DNA of 64,000 nucleotides, taken from Alphaproteobacteria bacterium MarineAlpha11_Bin1. Its GTDB lineage: Bacteria; Pseudomonadota; Alphaproteobacteria; MPNO01; UBA830. Each line of letters begins with the position of its first letter. Position 1 is the first letter of the stretch. This document shows, one piece after another, positions 7,980 to 17,919 of this stretch. The notes beneath the pieces are model-generated. The model saw nothing but the letters and a program-made list of their open reading frames with translations. It searched no databases and had not been told where the DNA came from. The stretch is taken from the NCBI GenBank assembly GCA_002937455.1, contig PTJZ01000013.1, positions 49,407 to 113,406 on the forward strand, written 5' to 3'. The position numbers and the translations under genes were made by a program.

Positions 7980-9194
7980 CTACCCTGCACCGACAAACCG
8001 TGGATTTTCAATTGGCCGGTCGTCAATACACCAGTGAATAAGCGCGGCCCCAGCCGACAGCCCGATCGCTAGCCACCACGCTGCATCGTAAGTTCCAAAG
8101 ACGTCGTAAAATAACCCGCCCAGGTAAACGCCAGCGAAAGCACCCAACTGATGGCTCAGAAAGACAATAGCGAACAAGGTTGATATGTACCTCGGACCAA
8201 AAATCTGTGCGACGATCCCGCTGGTTAAGGGCACGGTTGATAGCCATAAAAGTCCCAGAATTGCGCTAAACCCAAGGACCGTTATCTCGTTAACCGGCAA
8301 GTAGATAAAAACTAAAAACAGTAAACCACGCGCCAAGTACAACTGGCCCAAGAGGTTTCTTTTTCGCCATTTTCCTCCGGCCCAGCCCGCGATAATAGTA
8401 CCGAAAAGATTGAATAGCCCGATTACGCTTATAGCAGCCGTCGCGAGCCATGCGCCAGCTCCTGTATCCGTAAGATACTTGGGTAAATGTGTGCCGACGA
8501 ATTGGACTTGGAAGCCGCAGACGAAAAATCCCATGACCAACAGCCAGTATCCATGGTGACTGCTCGCCTTCTTCAGGGCTCCCCCGAGGCTTTCCTTATC
8601 AGGCTCGGAGAACGCGATATCACCTGCCCGTCTCATAGAATAAGCCAGCGGAACAGAGACGAACGCGATAATAGCTAGTCCTAAAATTCCACCCGACCAG
8701 CCAAACCCCTCGATGAGCCCCATGCTGGTCAGAGCAAAAGTGAATTGTCCGGCAGATCCGCCTGCGGTAACTATTCCTATCCAAAGCGTTCGTGAGTTTT
8801 CAGGGGCAATTCGGCCGACTATACCCAGTGGCAGGGTCAGCCCAACCCCTGATGCACCGATACCGACTATAAGACCCGCGGAAAGGAACATTGTTTCTGG
8901 AGTCACTGAAACCGAAATCAGTGCGAGCCCCGCGGCGTATAGAGCTGCGGCCAGAGTAATCACTGTCGTTGGCCGCATCCAGCGGTCGGCTAATGCACCG
9001 GTAAAAGGCGCCGCAAACCCCATCACGAGATTTTGTGCCGCAATAGCTATGGCGAACTCGGTGACACCCCAATTAAGATCTTTGCTAATTGGTTCCAGAA
9101 AAAGCCCAAAACTTTGTCGAGACCCATTTGCAATAAGCACAACTGCCGTAGCAGCGAAAAGTATATATACCTGGGAACGATAGAAATCTTTCAT
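7980..9194 (-). CDS. MFS transporter (monocarboxylate/OFA-like)
   Basis: 404 aa with twelve predicted membrane spans. The N-terminus (SRQSFGLFLEPISKDLNWG) and the first cytoplasmic loop (GALADRW) are those of MFS carriers related to the oxalate/formate and monocarboxylate groups. Substrate unknown; an organic acid is a reasonable guess. It is 206 bp upstream of the GlcG-like gene on the same strand and 60 bp downstream of rmuC. Confidence 0.85.
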   Translation of the reverse strand: MKDFYRSQVYILFAATAVVLIANGSRQSFGLFLEPISKDLNWGVTEFAIAIAAQNLVMGFAAPFTGALADRWMRPTTVITLAAALYAAGLALISVSVTPETMFLSAGLIVGIGASGVGLTLPLGIVGRIAPENSRTLWIGIVTAGGSAGQFTFALTSMGLIEGFGWSGGILGLAIIAFVSVPLAYSMRRAGDIAFSEPDKESLGGALKKASSHHGYWLLVMGFFVCGFQVQFVGTHLPKYLTDTGAGAWLATAAISVIGLFNLFGTIIAGWAGGKWRKRNLLGQLYLARGLLFLVFIYLPVNEITVLGFSAILGLLWLSTVPLTSGIVAQIFGPRYISTLFAIVFLSHQLGAFAGVYLGGLFYDVFGTYDAAWWLAIGLSAGAALIHWCIDDRPIENPRFVGAG

Positions 9195-9253
9195 TTAAAC
9201 CGATTCTGGATCGTGAGGCCGCATCAATGTCAATTTAGTTAGCTATATCGCAA

Positions 9254-10405
9254 TTAGCCATTGCCCTGTTCAAGCCGATGAATTTCTGCTCCCGCTGTGA
9301 TTTTATCCCCTTCTTTGAGCTCACCAAGTTCAATCAACTCGATCTTCTCTCCCCTACTCTTAACCTTATTGGTCGAAGTGCGGATCTTGCTGATATCCTC
9401 CTGCGCTTGACGGAAATGAACCTGTAATTTGTCGACCCGGTCATCAATACGGGCTACGTCAACTAATAACTTGCGTACTTGCGACTGGATGACGCCCGCT
9501 TGTTCCTGCATAGAAGCATCCTTTAACACTGCACGAACGGTATTTAGTGTTGCCATCAGAGTTGTTGGTGACACGATCCAGACCCGAGCGCGGTAAGATT
9601 TTTCGACGGTTTCTGGATGGTTGGCATACAACTCTGCATAAACCGCTTCTGACGGTAGAAACATCAATGCTGACTCCGCCGTTTGACCCGGGATGATATA
9701 TCGGTCCGCTATATCGTGGACATGTTTGAGCACATCCGTGGCGAACGCCCGTGACGACTTTATGCGTCCGGCCTCATCTTTAGCAGCGCGTAACGCATGA
9801 TAGCTCTCAAGCGGGAATTTTGCATCGATCGCGATGGCGCCCGGCGGGTTAGGTAGGTTTAGAACACAGTCGGCGCGTTTATTATTGCTGAGGGTTTTCT
9901 GAAATTCGTATGCTGACGGCGGTAAAGCTGCTCTGACCAAGTCTTGTAGTTGTATTTCTCCAAATGCACCGCGTGCCTGCCGATTGGTCAAAACGTCCTG
10001 AAGCTGAACCATCTGTGCCGACAGGTCGGTGATGTTTTTCTGCGCCGCATCTATCACTGCGAGTCTTTCTTGGAGTTTCGCCATTGTCTCTGAAGATTTC
10101 GTATTAGTCTTCTGAAGCGTGTCTCCAACCCGTTTGGTGACGTCTGCAAGACGTTCTTCTAGCGTCTTCGTGATCGCTATTTCCTGGTTCTGTAGTCGTT
10201 CTGACAGTGCTTTCTGGCTGGCTGCGTCCGCTTCAGCGATCTGTGACAATCTGCCGGCAAGTTCTATCTGTTGGGTGGTGAGTCGTTCTGCTGTTCGTGT
10301 AATCTCTTCGGAAATATTTCGCGAGTTGCCCCGCAGTAGAACCAATGCGACAAACGCCAAAGATCCAATGGCAACGACCACCGCAATAAATGTCACTGAC
10401 TCCAT
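9254..10405 (-). CDS. rmuC: RmuC family DNA recombination protein
   Basis: 383 aa from the ATG at 10405. The order is an N-terminal membrane anchor (residues 1-23), a long coiled coil to about residue 150 with many Gln/Glu/Lys heptads, then the RmuC core related to restriction-endonuclease folds (GAFGEIQLQDLVRAAL, AIDAKFPLESY, ALMFLPSEAVYAEL). In E. coli RmuC limits inversions at short inverted repeats. A GTG at 10453 would give 16 more residues before the anchor; neither start has a clear ribosome site. Divergent from def. Confidence 0.9.
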   Translation of the reverse strand: MESVTFIAVVVAIGSLAFVALVLLRGNSRNISEEITRTAERLTTQQIELAGRLSQIAEADAASQKALSERLQNQEIAITKTLEERLADVTKRVGDTLQKTNTKSSETMAKLQERLAVIDAAQKNITDLSAQMVQLQDVLTNRQARGAFGEIQLQDLVRAALPPSAYEFQKTLSNNKRADCVLNLPNPPGAIAIDAKFPLESYHALRAAKDEAGRIKSSRAFATDVLKHVHDIADRYIIPGQTAESALMFLPSEAVYAELYANHPETVEKSYRARVWIVSPTTLMATLNTVRAVLKDASMQEQAGVIQSQVRKLLVDVARIDDRVDKLQVHFRQAQEDISKIRTSTNKVKSRGEKIELIELGELKEGDKITAGAEIHRLEQGNG

Positions 10406-10526
10406 AGGAAAGAACGTATCACGAACTTCTCCGAATCGGCTGATCGTCGACACTTTTAAGTCACGCTTGACCCTGTGGAACCGAAAGCATACCTAATTCC
10501 AACTGAAAACTAAGGATTTCGATACT

Positions 10527-11063
10527 ATGGCATTAATGCCTATTATCACCGCCCCTGATCCGAGACTGAAAAAAGTCTCTCATCCGGTCGAATATGTTGA
10601 TGATGGCGTACGCCGTCTGATGGACGATATGCTTCAGACAATGTATGCGGCACCCGGTGTGGGGCTGGCGGCACCCCAAGTCGGTGTTCTAAAACGGGTC
10701 ATCGTAGTCGATGTAGCCCGCGCGGATGGGAAGCCGCAGCCGATACGCCTCGCAAATCCCCAGATAGTTGACGCCTCCGATGAATTATCTGCGTTCGAGG
10801 AAGGTTGTTTGTCATTACCCGAGCACTTTGCGGAGGTTAAGCGACCCGACATGGTGCGAATAAGTTACCTCGACTACGAAAACAAGATTTGCGAGAGGGA
10901 TATGGATGGGTTTCTCGCAAAGTGTATTCAGCACGAGATTGATCATCTCGATGGTGTGCTTTTCGTTGATCATATCTCAGGCCTCAAGCGCAGCATGATA
11001 ATGCGAAAACTAACCAAGCTGAAAAAAATACGCGCCGATTCGAGAGCCAAAGCGGGCGTCTGA
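10527..11063 (+). CDS. def: Peptide deformylase
   Basis: It removes the N-formyl group from nascent proteins. All three motifs are present: GVGLAAPQVG (residues 44-53), EEGCLSLP (90-97, metal ligand C93) and QHEIDHLDG (134-142, metal ligands H135 and H139). The length, 178 aa, is normal. It leads the def-fmt-truA operon: fmt starts 11 bp later. Very sure. Confidence 0.97.
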   Translation: MALMPIITAPDPRLKKVSHPVEYVDDGVRRLMDDMLQTMYAAPGVGLAAPQVGVLKRVIVVDVARADGKPQPIRLANPQIVDASDELSAFEEGCLSLPEHFAEVKRPDMVRISYLDYENKICERDMDGFLAKCIQHEIDHLDGVLFVDHISGLKRSMIMRKLTKLKKIRADSRAKAGV

Positions 11064-11074
11064 GGGTACCCGCC

Positions 11075-11983
11075 GTGCGAGTTATATTCATGGGAACTCC
11101 CGACTTTGCAGTCCCCGCGTTGTCGGAGATTCTCGCCGCTGGTCATAACGTAGTCTGCGTCTATTCTCAGCCACCCCGTCCCGCTGGACGGGGCTATAAT
11201 GAGCGGCCATCGCCTATTCAGGCATTAGCAGAATCTCTGGGTCTCAAAGTCCGATGTCCAACAAACCTAAAAAATACGGCCGCGTTGGACGAGTTCACTC
11301 AGATGAATGCTGACGTAGCCGTCGTTGCCGCCTATGGTCTTATTCTTCCCCAGCCATTCCTCCGCGCCCCTAGGCTCGGTTGTCTAAACATACATGCCTC
11401 GTTACTACCGAGATGGCGCGGCGCAGCACCCATCCAGCGCGCAATTCTTGCTGGAGATACAGAGACTGGCATCACGATCATGCAGATGGATGAAGGCCTC
11501 GATACCGGGCACATGCTGGCGACCCAGTCCTTGCCGATAAGTTCAACCACCACAACATCCGATCTTCATGACGTACTATCGGAAATCGGTGGCCGCCTGA
11601 TTGTCGATACTCTATCGGGGAACCACCCGACCCCGGTACCACAACCGAAAATTGGCGTCACTTATGCCCCGAAACTTGATCGCAGTGAGGGTCGTATTGA
11701 CTGGACGAAGGATGCAGCTGATCTTGACAGGTGGGTGCGTGCACTAAACCCTTGGCCCGGTGTCTGGTGTGAACACAACGGCCAACGCTTACGCATCCTG
11801 GCAGCTGTCCCGGAAACTGGGGGGACCGCTCCCCCTGGGACAGTTGTAGCGGAACCCCTGACTATAGCTTGCGGTAAGGGTGCGCTGGCCATAACTTCGG
11901 TCCAACGCTCGGGAAAATTGGCAATGTCTGCGGAAGATTACCTCAGGGGCAACCCTGCACCGTTCGGGGTTGTTTTCACATGA
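11075..11983 (+). CDS. fmt: Methionyl-tRNA formyltransferase
   Basis: It formylates initiator Met-tRNA using 10-formyl-THF, the product line of FolD at 4540. The start is GTG. The catalytic triad is N106, H108 and D143 in NIHASLLPRWRGAAPI and MQMDEGLDTG. The C-terminal tRNA-binding domain is present, giving 302 aa. It overlaps truA by 4 bp (ATGA), so translation is coupled. Deformylase precedes it, pairing addition and removal of the formyl group. Confidence 0.97.
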   Translation: MRVIFMGTPDFAVPALSEILAAGHNVVCVYSQPPRPAGRGYNERPSPIQALAESLGLKVRCPTNLKNTAALDEFTQMNADVAVVAAYGLILPQPFLRAPRLGCLNIHASLLPRWRGAAPIQRAILAGDTETGITIMQMDEGLDTGHMLATQSLPISSTTTTSDLHDVLSEIGGRLIVDTLSGNHPTPVPQPKIGVTYAPKLDRSEGRIDWTKDAADLDRWVRALNPWPGVWCEHNGQRLRILAAVPETGGTAPPGTVVAEPLTIACGKGALAITSVQRSGKLAMSAEDYLRGNPAPFGVVFT

Positions 11984-12747
11984 TCCGCTGGAAGCTGACT
12001 GTTGAATATGATGGAGGGTCTTATGTCGGTTGGCAACGGCAAGAGAACGGTCGGTCGATACAGCAATCTATGGAAGAGGCTGTTTTTCATTTCTGCGGAG
12101 AGGAGACGCGGGTGCATGGAGCCGGGCGGACTGATGCCGGTGTGCATGCGATGGGCCAAGTAGCGCATGTCGACATAAAAAAACAGGCCAGTGCGCACAC
12201 CATTCGAGAAGCACTGAACGCTCATATGAGGAACGAGCAAATCGTCGTTACCGACGCGGTCCAGGTAATGCCTAATTTTCATGCCCGGATTTCCGCAGTG
12301 AGAAGAACATACCTTTACCGCATTTTGAACAGGCGCCCGCGCCCGACATTGGAGGCCGGCCGAGTTTGGCATGTACCGTTACCGCTGGACACGAAGGCTA
12401 TGCACGCTGCGGCACAGGCTCTAGTCGGCCGCCACAACTTCACGAGCTTTCGAGCTGCGATGTGTCAGGCCAAATCACCGGTTCGGACAATTGAAGAATT
12501 GAGCGTAATCCGGAAGGGTGATGAAATTCAGATACACGTGCGGGCACAATCATTTCTGCATCATCAGATCCGAAACTTTGCGGGCTCTTTGGAGTTAGTC
12601 GGGTCTCGTAAATGGACAGCTGCTGATTTGTTAGCAGCTTTGGCAGCTGAAGACCGATCAGCTGCCGGGCCCACTGCACCGCCGGACGGCCTTTATCTTG
12701 TTGAGGTTGAATACCCCAATATGGATAGTAGTCAGGCGCCGGAATAA
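11980..12747 (+). CDS. truA: tRNA pseudouridine(38-40) synthase
   Basis: It makes pseudouridine at tRNA positions 38-40 in the anticodon arm. The catalytic Asp is D52 in GAGRTDAGVHA. The length, 255 aa, is normal. Last gene of def-fmt-truA; its 3' end overlaps the convergent membrane-protein gene by 16 bp. Confidence 0.96.
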   Translation: MIRWKLTVEYDGGSYVGWQRQENGRSIQQSMEEAVFHFCGEETRVHGAGRTDAGVHAMGQVAHVDIKKQASAHTIREALNAHMRNEQIVVTDAVQVMPNFHARISAVRRTYLYRILNRRPRPTLEAGRVWHVPLPLDTKAMHAAAQALVGRHNFTSFRAAMCQAKSPVRTIEELSVIRKGDEIQIHVRAQSFLHHQIRNFAGSLELVGSRKWTAADLLAALAAEDRSAAGPTAPPDGLYLVEVEYPNMDSSQAPE

Positions 12748-13316
12748 TCGGTGTAGAAAGACTGTATTAAAATCTTGAGGCATAGAGCCAATACGAAATC
12801 TATGGAAACCACTATGAGAGCAGCGCTCGCCCGTATTTCTAGAGTCATGGTTGCAATGTAACCCTGATAAAATAGGATCGTGATTATTGCTATCAGACTC
12901 ACGAATCCGGCAAGCTGTGCAGGTACAATCCCAGTCGTAATCAGGGTGGTTACGGATAGAAAAAGTAGCACCTGCAGTATGATTGACCAGTTCCAAGCCG
13001 CGACAAACCGATAGTACCGATCGAACCGGTTCAGAGTGTCTGTAAATGATATCATGATCAGAGGAAAGATTACCCAACCGATCACATATGCAGTCGACTC
13101 CACTATCACAATTCTTGCACCCGAGACGTTAACGGGCCGTTCCACGAAATTTTGTGACACCAGTAGAATGTATGCGGGTAGAGCGATCAGTGCCGAATAA
13201 AATGATCGCCAGAATGCTTTCGGAGTATTTTCGAAATAGTCCACCGCGTTGCGCTTGAACTTCGCAAATTGATAGGCCCCGTATATTGAAAGAAAGACCT
13301 CACGGCTGGAAATCAT
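12732..13316 (-). CDS. Multi-pass membrane protein of unknown function
   Basis: 194 aa with about five hydrophobic segments (roughly 38-55, 75-92, 108-128, 131-150, 162-185). The first 35 residues ([19 protein letters not shown]) are soluble and amphipathic. The layout resembles Yip1-like proteins, but I see no diagnostic motif. Its start overlaps the dapE stop by 4 bp, making it the last gene of the dapD-dapE group, a position I recall for a hypothetical gene in related alphaproteobacteria. Function unknown. Confidence 0.7.
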   Translation of the reverse strand: MISSREVFLSIYGAYQFAKFKRNAVDYFENTPKAFWRSFYSALIALPAYILLVSQNFVERPVNVSGARIVIVESTAYVIGWVIFPLIMISFTDTLNRFDRYYRFVAAWNWSIILQVLLFLSVTTLITTGIVPAQLAGFVSLIAIITILFYQGYIATMTLEIRASAALIVVSIDFVLALCLKILIQSFYTDYSGA

Positions 13317-14479
13317 GATTCAGTCGGAGCTAAGTTCGCAAAATATTTCGATAATATCGCCGTATAAATATCTGTCAGGTCGCGGATATCCGCGACGGCG
13401 ATGCGTTCATCTACCTTGTGCATAGTATGGCTTACTAAACCAAATTCAGCCACGGGGCAGAAATCCTTTATAAATCTCGCATCCGACGTTCCACCCGACG
13501 TGCTGAGTGCCGGAGAATTACCAGTGGTTTCTTCTACGGATTTTGCGATCAACGAGCTAAATTCCCCAGGCGGTGTCAAAAAGGCCTCGCCTGACACGGT
13601 AATATCCAGCTCGTATTTCCCTCCCTCGGCGTCACACTGTTCTCTTAGCCATCGAGTCAGGCTTTCACCGGTGTGGAGGTCGTTGAAACGAATATTGAAA
13701 CCGGCCGACACGGACGCGGGGATGACGTTCGACGCTGGATTCCCTGTGTCGATCGTCGTTAGCTGGAGGTTTGATGGCTGGAAATAATCAGTGCCCTTGT
13801 CAAGTTCGTATGAGGAAATTGCATCAAGCATCTTTATCAGTCGTGGCAGAGGATTTTCCGCCAGGTGCGGATAGGCAGTGTGTCCTTGCACACCCATGAC
13901 CGTTAGTTGCCCAGTAAGGCTCCCACGACGGCCAATTTTGACCATATCACCCAACTTATCAGGATTGGTAGGCTCTCCCACTAGGCAGACGTCGATAGCC
14001 TCGCCCTGCTTTGCCATCCAATGCAGAATTTTTTTGGTACCGTTGATGGCGGGCCCTTCCTCGTCGCCGGTTATTAGGAGGCTGATTGAACCCTGCACAT
14101 CGCTATCCGCGAGCAACCGGCTGACTGCTTCGACAAATGCGGCGATAGACCCTTTCATATCGGTCGCACCTCGTCCGAAGAGAAAACCGTCGATGATCTC
14201 TGCACCGAATGGATCCACTGACCAAGCTTCGAGATTACCCAATGGCACGACATCGGTATGGCCGGCGAAACAAAAGTTGGGGGAAGAATCCCCGAGTCGG
14301 GCGTAAAGATTGTCAACTTCCGGAGATTCCGTGTCCGAGAAAAGCAGTCGATGACAGGTAAAGCCCATCTCCTCCAACGCCGTTTGCAATACGCCCAGCG
14401 CGCCTGCATCCTTCGGCGTTACGCTTGGGCAGCGGATCAAATTTCGGGCAAGTTCAACTGCGTCAACGATGATCTTCAG
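13313..14479 (-). CDS. dapE: Succinyl-diaminopimelate desuccinylase
   Basis: Zinc-dependent M20-type hydrolase that frees succinate from N-succinyl-LL-DAP in lysine and peptidoglycan synthesis. Motifs: [43 protein letters not shown]. Start is unusual. The first standard codon in frame is TTG at 14440, but it would lose [15 protein letters not shown], which corresponds to the conserved family N-terminus. Extending upstream, the frame reaches CTG at 14479, overlapping the dapD stop as C-TGA. I therefore extend to 14479 (388 aa) and assume a CTG start under translational coupling; an ATG altered by mutation or a read error is also possible. Confidence 0.92.
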   Translation of the reverse strand: MKIIVDAVELARNLIRCPSVTPKDAGALGVLQTALEEMGFTCHRLLFSDTESPEVDNLYARLGDSSPNFCFAGHTDVVPLGNLEAWSVDPFGAEIIDGFLFGRGATDMKGSIAAFVEAVSRLLADSDVQGSISLLITGDEEGPAINGTKKILHWMAKQGEAIDVCLVGEPTNPDKLGDMVKIGRRGSLTGQLTVMGVQGHTAYPHLAENPLPRLIKMLDAISSYELDKGTDYFQPSNLQLTTIDTGNPASNVIPASVSAGFNIRFNDLHTGESLTRWLREQCDAEGGKYELDITVSGEAFLTPPGEFSSLIAKSVEETTGNSPALSTSGGTSDARFIKDFCPVAEFGLVSHTMHKVDERIAVADIRDLTDIYTAILSKYFANLAPTES

Positions 14480-15333
14480 TCCCTCAATAGATCGTTAATA
14501 GAGGTCTTTGAACGTGTCTGCTCGTCAACTTGTTTAACGATGACCGCACAGTAAAGGCTCGGCCCATCGCTACCATCGGGTAGATTTTTTCCCGGCATTG
14601 AACCTGGGACGACGACCGAGTAAGCGGGAACGCGGCCAGAGATAATTTCGCCGGTTTCGCGATTCACAATTTTAGTCGATTGACCGAGAAAAACACCCAT
14701 CGAAAGAACGGCGCCTTCCTCTATGATCACGCCTTCAGCAACTTCCGAACGGGCACCGATAAAGCAGTTGTCCTCGACTATGACGGGGTCAGCCTGTAGC
14801 GGTTCTAGGACGCCGCCAATCCCGACACCGCCAGAGATATGACAATCCTTACCGATCTGCGCGCACGAGCCTATCGTTGCCCATGTATCGACCATTGTGC
14901 CCGAGTCTACATAAGCACCTAAATTTACAAAACTCGGCATCAGGACCACGCCAGGTGCCAAATATACCGAGCGGCGGACTGTGCAGTTGGGCACAGCGCG
15001 GAAGCCGGCGTCGCGGAATTTTGCTTCATCCCAACCAGCAAATTTTGATGGAACTTTGTCGAACCAAGAGCTGTCCCCGATACCGGGAAAAGAAGGGCCG
15101 CCTGCTAACGGCGCCATATCAAAAATACGGAAGGATAGAAGTACGGATTTCTTTAGCCATTGATTGACGGTCCAGCCGCCGTTGCTTTTCTCCGCGACAC
15201 GTAGTGTCCCGGAGTCCAAGCCTTCGAGTGCTGCGTCGATTGCGTCTCGACTTTCGCCCTTTGTATCTGGCGTGATGTTGTCCCGGTCTTCCCAAGCCCG
15301 GTCTATTGCTTCTTCAAGTGTGCTGTTACTCAT
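14476..15333 (-). CDS. dapD: 2,3,4,5-tetrahydropyridine-2,6-dicarboxylate N-succinyltransferase
   Basis: It adds succinyl from succinyl-CoA to tetrahydrodipicolinate, the step before DapC and DapE. A left-handed beta-helix of hexapeptide repeats runs from about residue 100 ([20 protein letters not shown]) to 220, with the typical [18 protein letters not shown] start at the ATG 15333 ([18 protein letters not shown]), which aligns with the E. coli start; an ATG seven codons upstream is possible. 285 aa. It overlaps dapE. Confidence 0.95.
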   Translation of the reverse strand: MSNSTLEEAIDRAWEDRDNITPDTKGESRDAIDAALEGLDSGTLRVAEKSNGGWTVNQWLKKSVLLSFRIFDMAPLAGGPSFPGIGDSSWFDKVPSKFAGWDEAKFRDAGFRAVPNCTVRRSVYLAPGVVLMPSFVNLGAYVDSGTMVDTWATIGSCAQIGKDCHISGGVGIGGVLEPLQADPVIVEDNCFIGARSEVAEGVIIEEGAVLSMGVFLGQSTKIVNRETGEIISGRVPAYSVVVPGSMPGKNLPDGSDGPSLYCAVIVKQVDEQTRSKTSINDLLRD

Positions 15334-15402
15334 GTCCCGATCACTTTTCCCCATTAAAATTCGGCGCGAATATATAGGAATTTCTTTGGCTGTGGAAACT
15401 AC

Positions 15403-16086
15403 TCAACTACGATTGATAACGTCACGCAGCCAAGTAGAGAGGTTATCTGTAACATAGTTGATATGACTAGTTTCATTATTAGCTTTTGCCCAGTCGGTGT
15501 CGGTGCGTACCCAGACCGTCCTCATCCCAAGCTCTGCTGCGGGTTCTAGATTGCGTGCGATATCTTCAACCATTACTGCTCGTGAAGGGTTGATATCGTG
15601 CAGTTCGCACAAACGGCGATACGATTCAATCGCGGGCTTGGGAACAAAACCCGCGTCACTTATATCAAACACGCCGTCAAAATGATCGACGATACCGATC
15701 CGTTCCATTACCTCACGGGTATGTTCGGTAAACGCGTTTGTATAAATAAACTTACGGCCGCCAAGATTGGCCAGAGTATCAGCAAGTTGGGGGTCGGGCC
15801 TTACCCCGCTGAGATCGACCCGGGAAAGGTGGTCGATGTAGACTTGAGGTTCAAGTCCGTGCTCAATCATAAGTCCCCTAAGTGTGAGTCCATAGCTCCG
15901 GAAATAACCCTTCTGAATGCGTCGCGCCTCCACCCGATCAACACTCAGGAAGTCTGAGATAAAAGAGCCCATCAAATCATCGATCTGGGCCAGCATCTCG
16001 GGAGTAGTGGGATACAGGGTGTTATCCAAATCAAAAACCCATGCCTCAATGTGGTCTATGCAGTCCGCTGTAAAATAGTCTGACAT
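15403..16086 (-). CDS. HAD-family hydrolase, pyrimidine 5'-nucleotidase type
   Basis: 227 aa from the ATG at 16086, which has GAGGAGGG upstream. The nucleophile motif is D19-L-D21-N-T (FDLDNTLYP), followed by the cap domain and by KPAIESYRRLCELHDINPSRAVMVED, which holds the conserved Lys and the acidic motif. It resembles the yeast Sdt1 / pyrimidine nucleotidase branch, and this gene is regularly found between argB and dapD in alphaproteobacteria. Exact substrate not established. Confidence 0.87.
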   Translation of the reverse strand: MSDYFTADCIDHIEAWVFDLDNTLYPTTPEMLAQIDDLMGSFISDFLSVDRVEARRIQKGYFRSYGLTLRGLMIEHGLEPQVYIDHLSRVDLSGVRPDPQLADTLANLGGRKFIYTNAFTEHTREVMERIGIVDHFDGVFDISDAGFVPKPAIESYRRLCELHDINPSRAVMVEDIARNLEPAAELGMRTVWVRTDTDWAKANNETSHINYVTDNLSTWLRDVINRS

Positions 16087-16259
16087 ACTACGATTTCGAC
16101 CCTCCTCGACGCCTAAGGTAAAAAGCTTTAACTGCCACGACCGTAAAGACAATACCCGAGGGTTTATCCACGAACAAAATACTAGATAAACATATGTAAG
16201 ACTTCAAATGTGGTGCATTTGTGGAGGTAACTCCAATGCTTCGCTGATTTTATGCCAGA

Positions 16260-17189
16260 TTAGCCTTCCTTGGCTCGGATCATTGTACCAGCACCATGTT
16301 CTGTAAAAATTTCTAGTAGAAGAGCGTGCGGAACACGACCATCCAGAATCACCGATGCTTCGACACCGTCTTTTACCGCATCGAGACATGTCTCTATCTT
16401 GGGGATCATTCCTCCGGAGATTGTACCGTTTTTGATTAATGCGTCTGCTTGGCGGGCAGTGATGTCGGTGATCAATTCGCCTTTCTTGTCGAGTACGCCA
16501 GCCACGTCCGTAAGCATCAACAGACGAGCTGCCCCGATCGCACCGGCAATGGCGCCGGCTGCGGTGTCGGCGTTGATATTGTATGTTGTGCCATGCAGCC
16601 CAATGCCAAGCGGGGCAATCACTGGTATCATATGGGAACTGGCAAGCGTATCCAGCACCTTGGTATTAACTGCATATGGTTCTCCAACAAAACCAAGGTC
16701 TACGGCCTCCTCGACATTAGAATCCGTCATTCGCTTGTATTTAAGCTTTCGGGCCTGGATCAGGTTGCCGTCCTTTCCAGAGATGCCAACGGCAGTTCCA
16801 CCAGCGTCGTTAATAGCGGTGACAACTTCCTTGTTAATGGATCCTGCCAAGACCATTTCGACGATTTCGACGGTACGTTTATCGGTCACACGTAGTCCGT
16901 TGATGAATTCACTTTCGATCTTCATCTGATTAAGCATGTCGCCAATCTGCGGCCCACCGCCATGGACTATTACGGGGTTAATCCCGACTTGTTTGAGTAA
17001 TGCTATATCGCCGGCAAATTGCTCGGCGAGCTTCTTATCCCCCATCGCGTGGCCACCATATTTGATGACGAATGTTTTACCTCCGAATTTCTGTAGATAG
17101 GGAAGGGCCTCAGTGAGGGTTTCCACAGTACGGAGAAGCGACTTGAGATTAGAAATATTCTTCTTATCGGTCTTTCGAATCTGTGCCAT
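16260..17189 (-). CDS. argB: Acetylglutamate kinase
   Basis: It phosphorylates N-acetylglutamate, the second step and usual feedback point of arginine synthesis. Signatures: [21 protein letters not shown], and [10 protein letters not shown] near the C-terminus. An N-terminal extension of about 30 residues before the core is common in arginine-inhibited ArgB, suggesting allosteric control (inference). 309 aa. It sits 50 bp downstream of engB. Confidence 0.96.
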   Translation of the reverse strand: MAQIRKTDKKNISNLKSLLRTVETLTEALPYLQKFGGKTFVIKYGGHAMGDKKLAEQFAGDIALLKQVGINPVIVHGGGPQIGDMLNQMKIESEFINGLRVTDKRTVEIVEMVLAGSINKEVVTAINDAGGTAVGISGKDGNLIQARKLKYKRMTDSNVEEAVDLGFVGEPYAVNTKVLDTLASSHMIPVIAPLGIGLHGTTYNINADTAAGAIAGAIGAARLLMLTDVAGVLDKKGELITDITARQADALIKNGTISGGMIPKIETCLDAVKDGVEASVILDGRVPHALLLEIFTEHGAGTMIRAKEG

Positions 17190-17239
17190 TGGAATTTCTC
17201 GGGCAAACGTACCATAAGACTCAATATAATTATCCGCGT

Positions 17240-17896
17240 TTAGCGGATATCGGCCATCATTGCCAGTTCTGTGCGTAATTCATCAATACCATTATTCTTA
17301 ACCGAACTGGTGCGGATAATCGCCGGGTGGGCAGCCACATGCTTTACAATGTTGTTAGCGGTCGCGTCGGTCAGCTCTGCAAGAGTGTTCGGTTTTACTT
17401 TGTCGCATTTGGTCAGAATGATTTGATAGGAGACGGCGGATTCATCTAGGTCATTCATAACCTCCACGTCATTGTCCTTCAGTCCCCGCCGTGCATCAAT
17501 CAACAGACAGACGCGTCGAAGAGATGGGCGACCGCGAAGATAATCAAATATCAGACCGGTCCACCGCCTAATGTCGGTCTTTGATGCCTTGGCGTATCCG
17601 TAACCCGGGAGATCCGCTAGCATCAGCGCGCCCGGGATCTGAAAGAAATTGATCTGCTGGGTGCGTCCAGGTGTGTTCGACGTGCGCGCCAAGGTTTTAC
17701 GGCCTGTCAGCGCATTTACCAGGCTAGACTTCCCGACATTAGAGCGGCCGACGAAAGCGATCTCCGGTAGTCTAGCTTCCGGCACACCGTCATAGTTGAC
17801 CGCACCAGAAACAAAAACACATTCCTGCGCAAACAGCCAACGGCCGCGCTCAACCATTTCCCGATCAAGCTCCTCTGAGTCCTTCAAATACGTCAC
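17240..17896 (-). CDS. engB: Ribosome biogenesis GTPase EngB (YihA/YsxC)
   Basis: GTPase required for large ribosomal subunit maturation. G1 is GRSNVGKSS (50-58), G3 is DLPGYG near residue 96, and G4 is TKCDK near 147. 218 aa, slightly long at the N-terminus. It follows yidC by 23 bp in the rpmH cluster. Confidence 0.95.
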   Translation of the reverse strand: MTYLKDSEELDREMVERGRWLFAQECVFVSGAVNYDGVPEARLPEIAFVGRSNVGKSSLVNALTGRKTLARTSNTPGRTQQINFFQIPGALMLADLPGYGYAKASKTDIRRWTGLIFDYLRGRPSLRRVCLLIDARRGLKDNDVEVMNDLDESAVSYQIILTKCDKVKPNTLAELTDATANNIVKHVAAHPAIIRTSSVKNNGIDELRTELAMMADIR

Positions 17897-17919
17897 GACT
17901 TGGGCTCCGTTAGCCGGGC

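Noticed and set aside
16221..16234. TGGAG-GTAA-CTCCA hairpin downstream of argB
   Set aside because: Only five pairs and no T-run on either strand.
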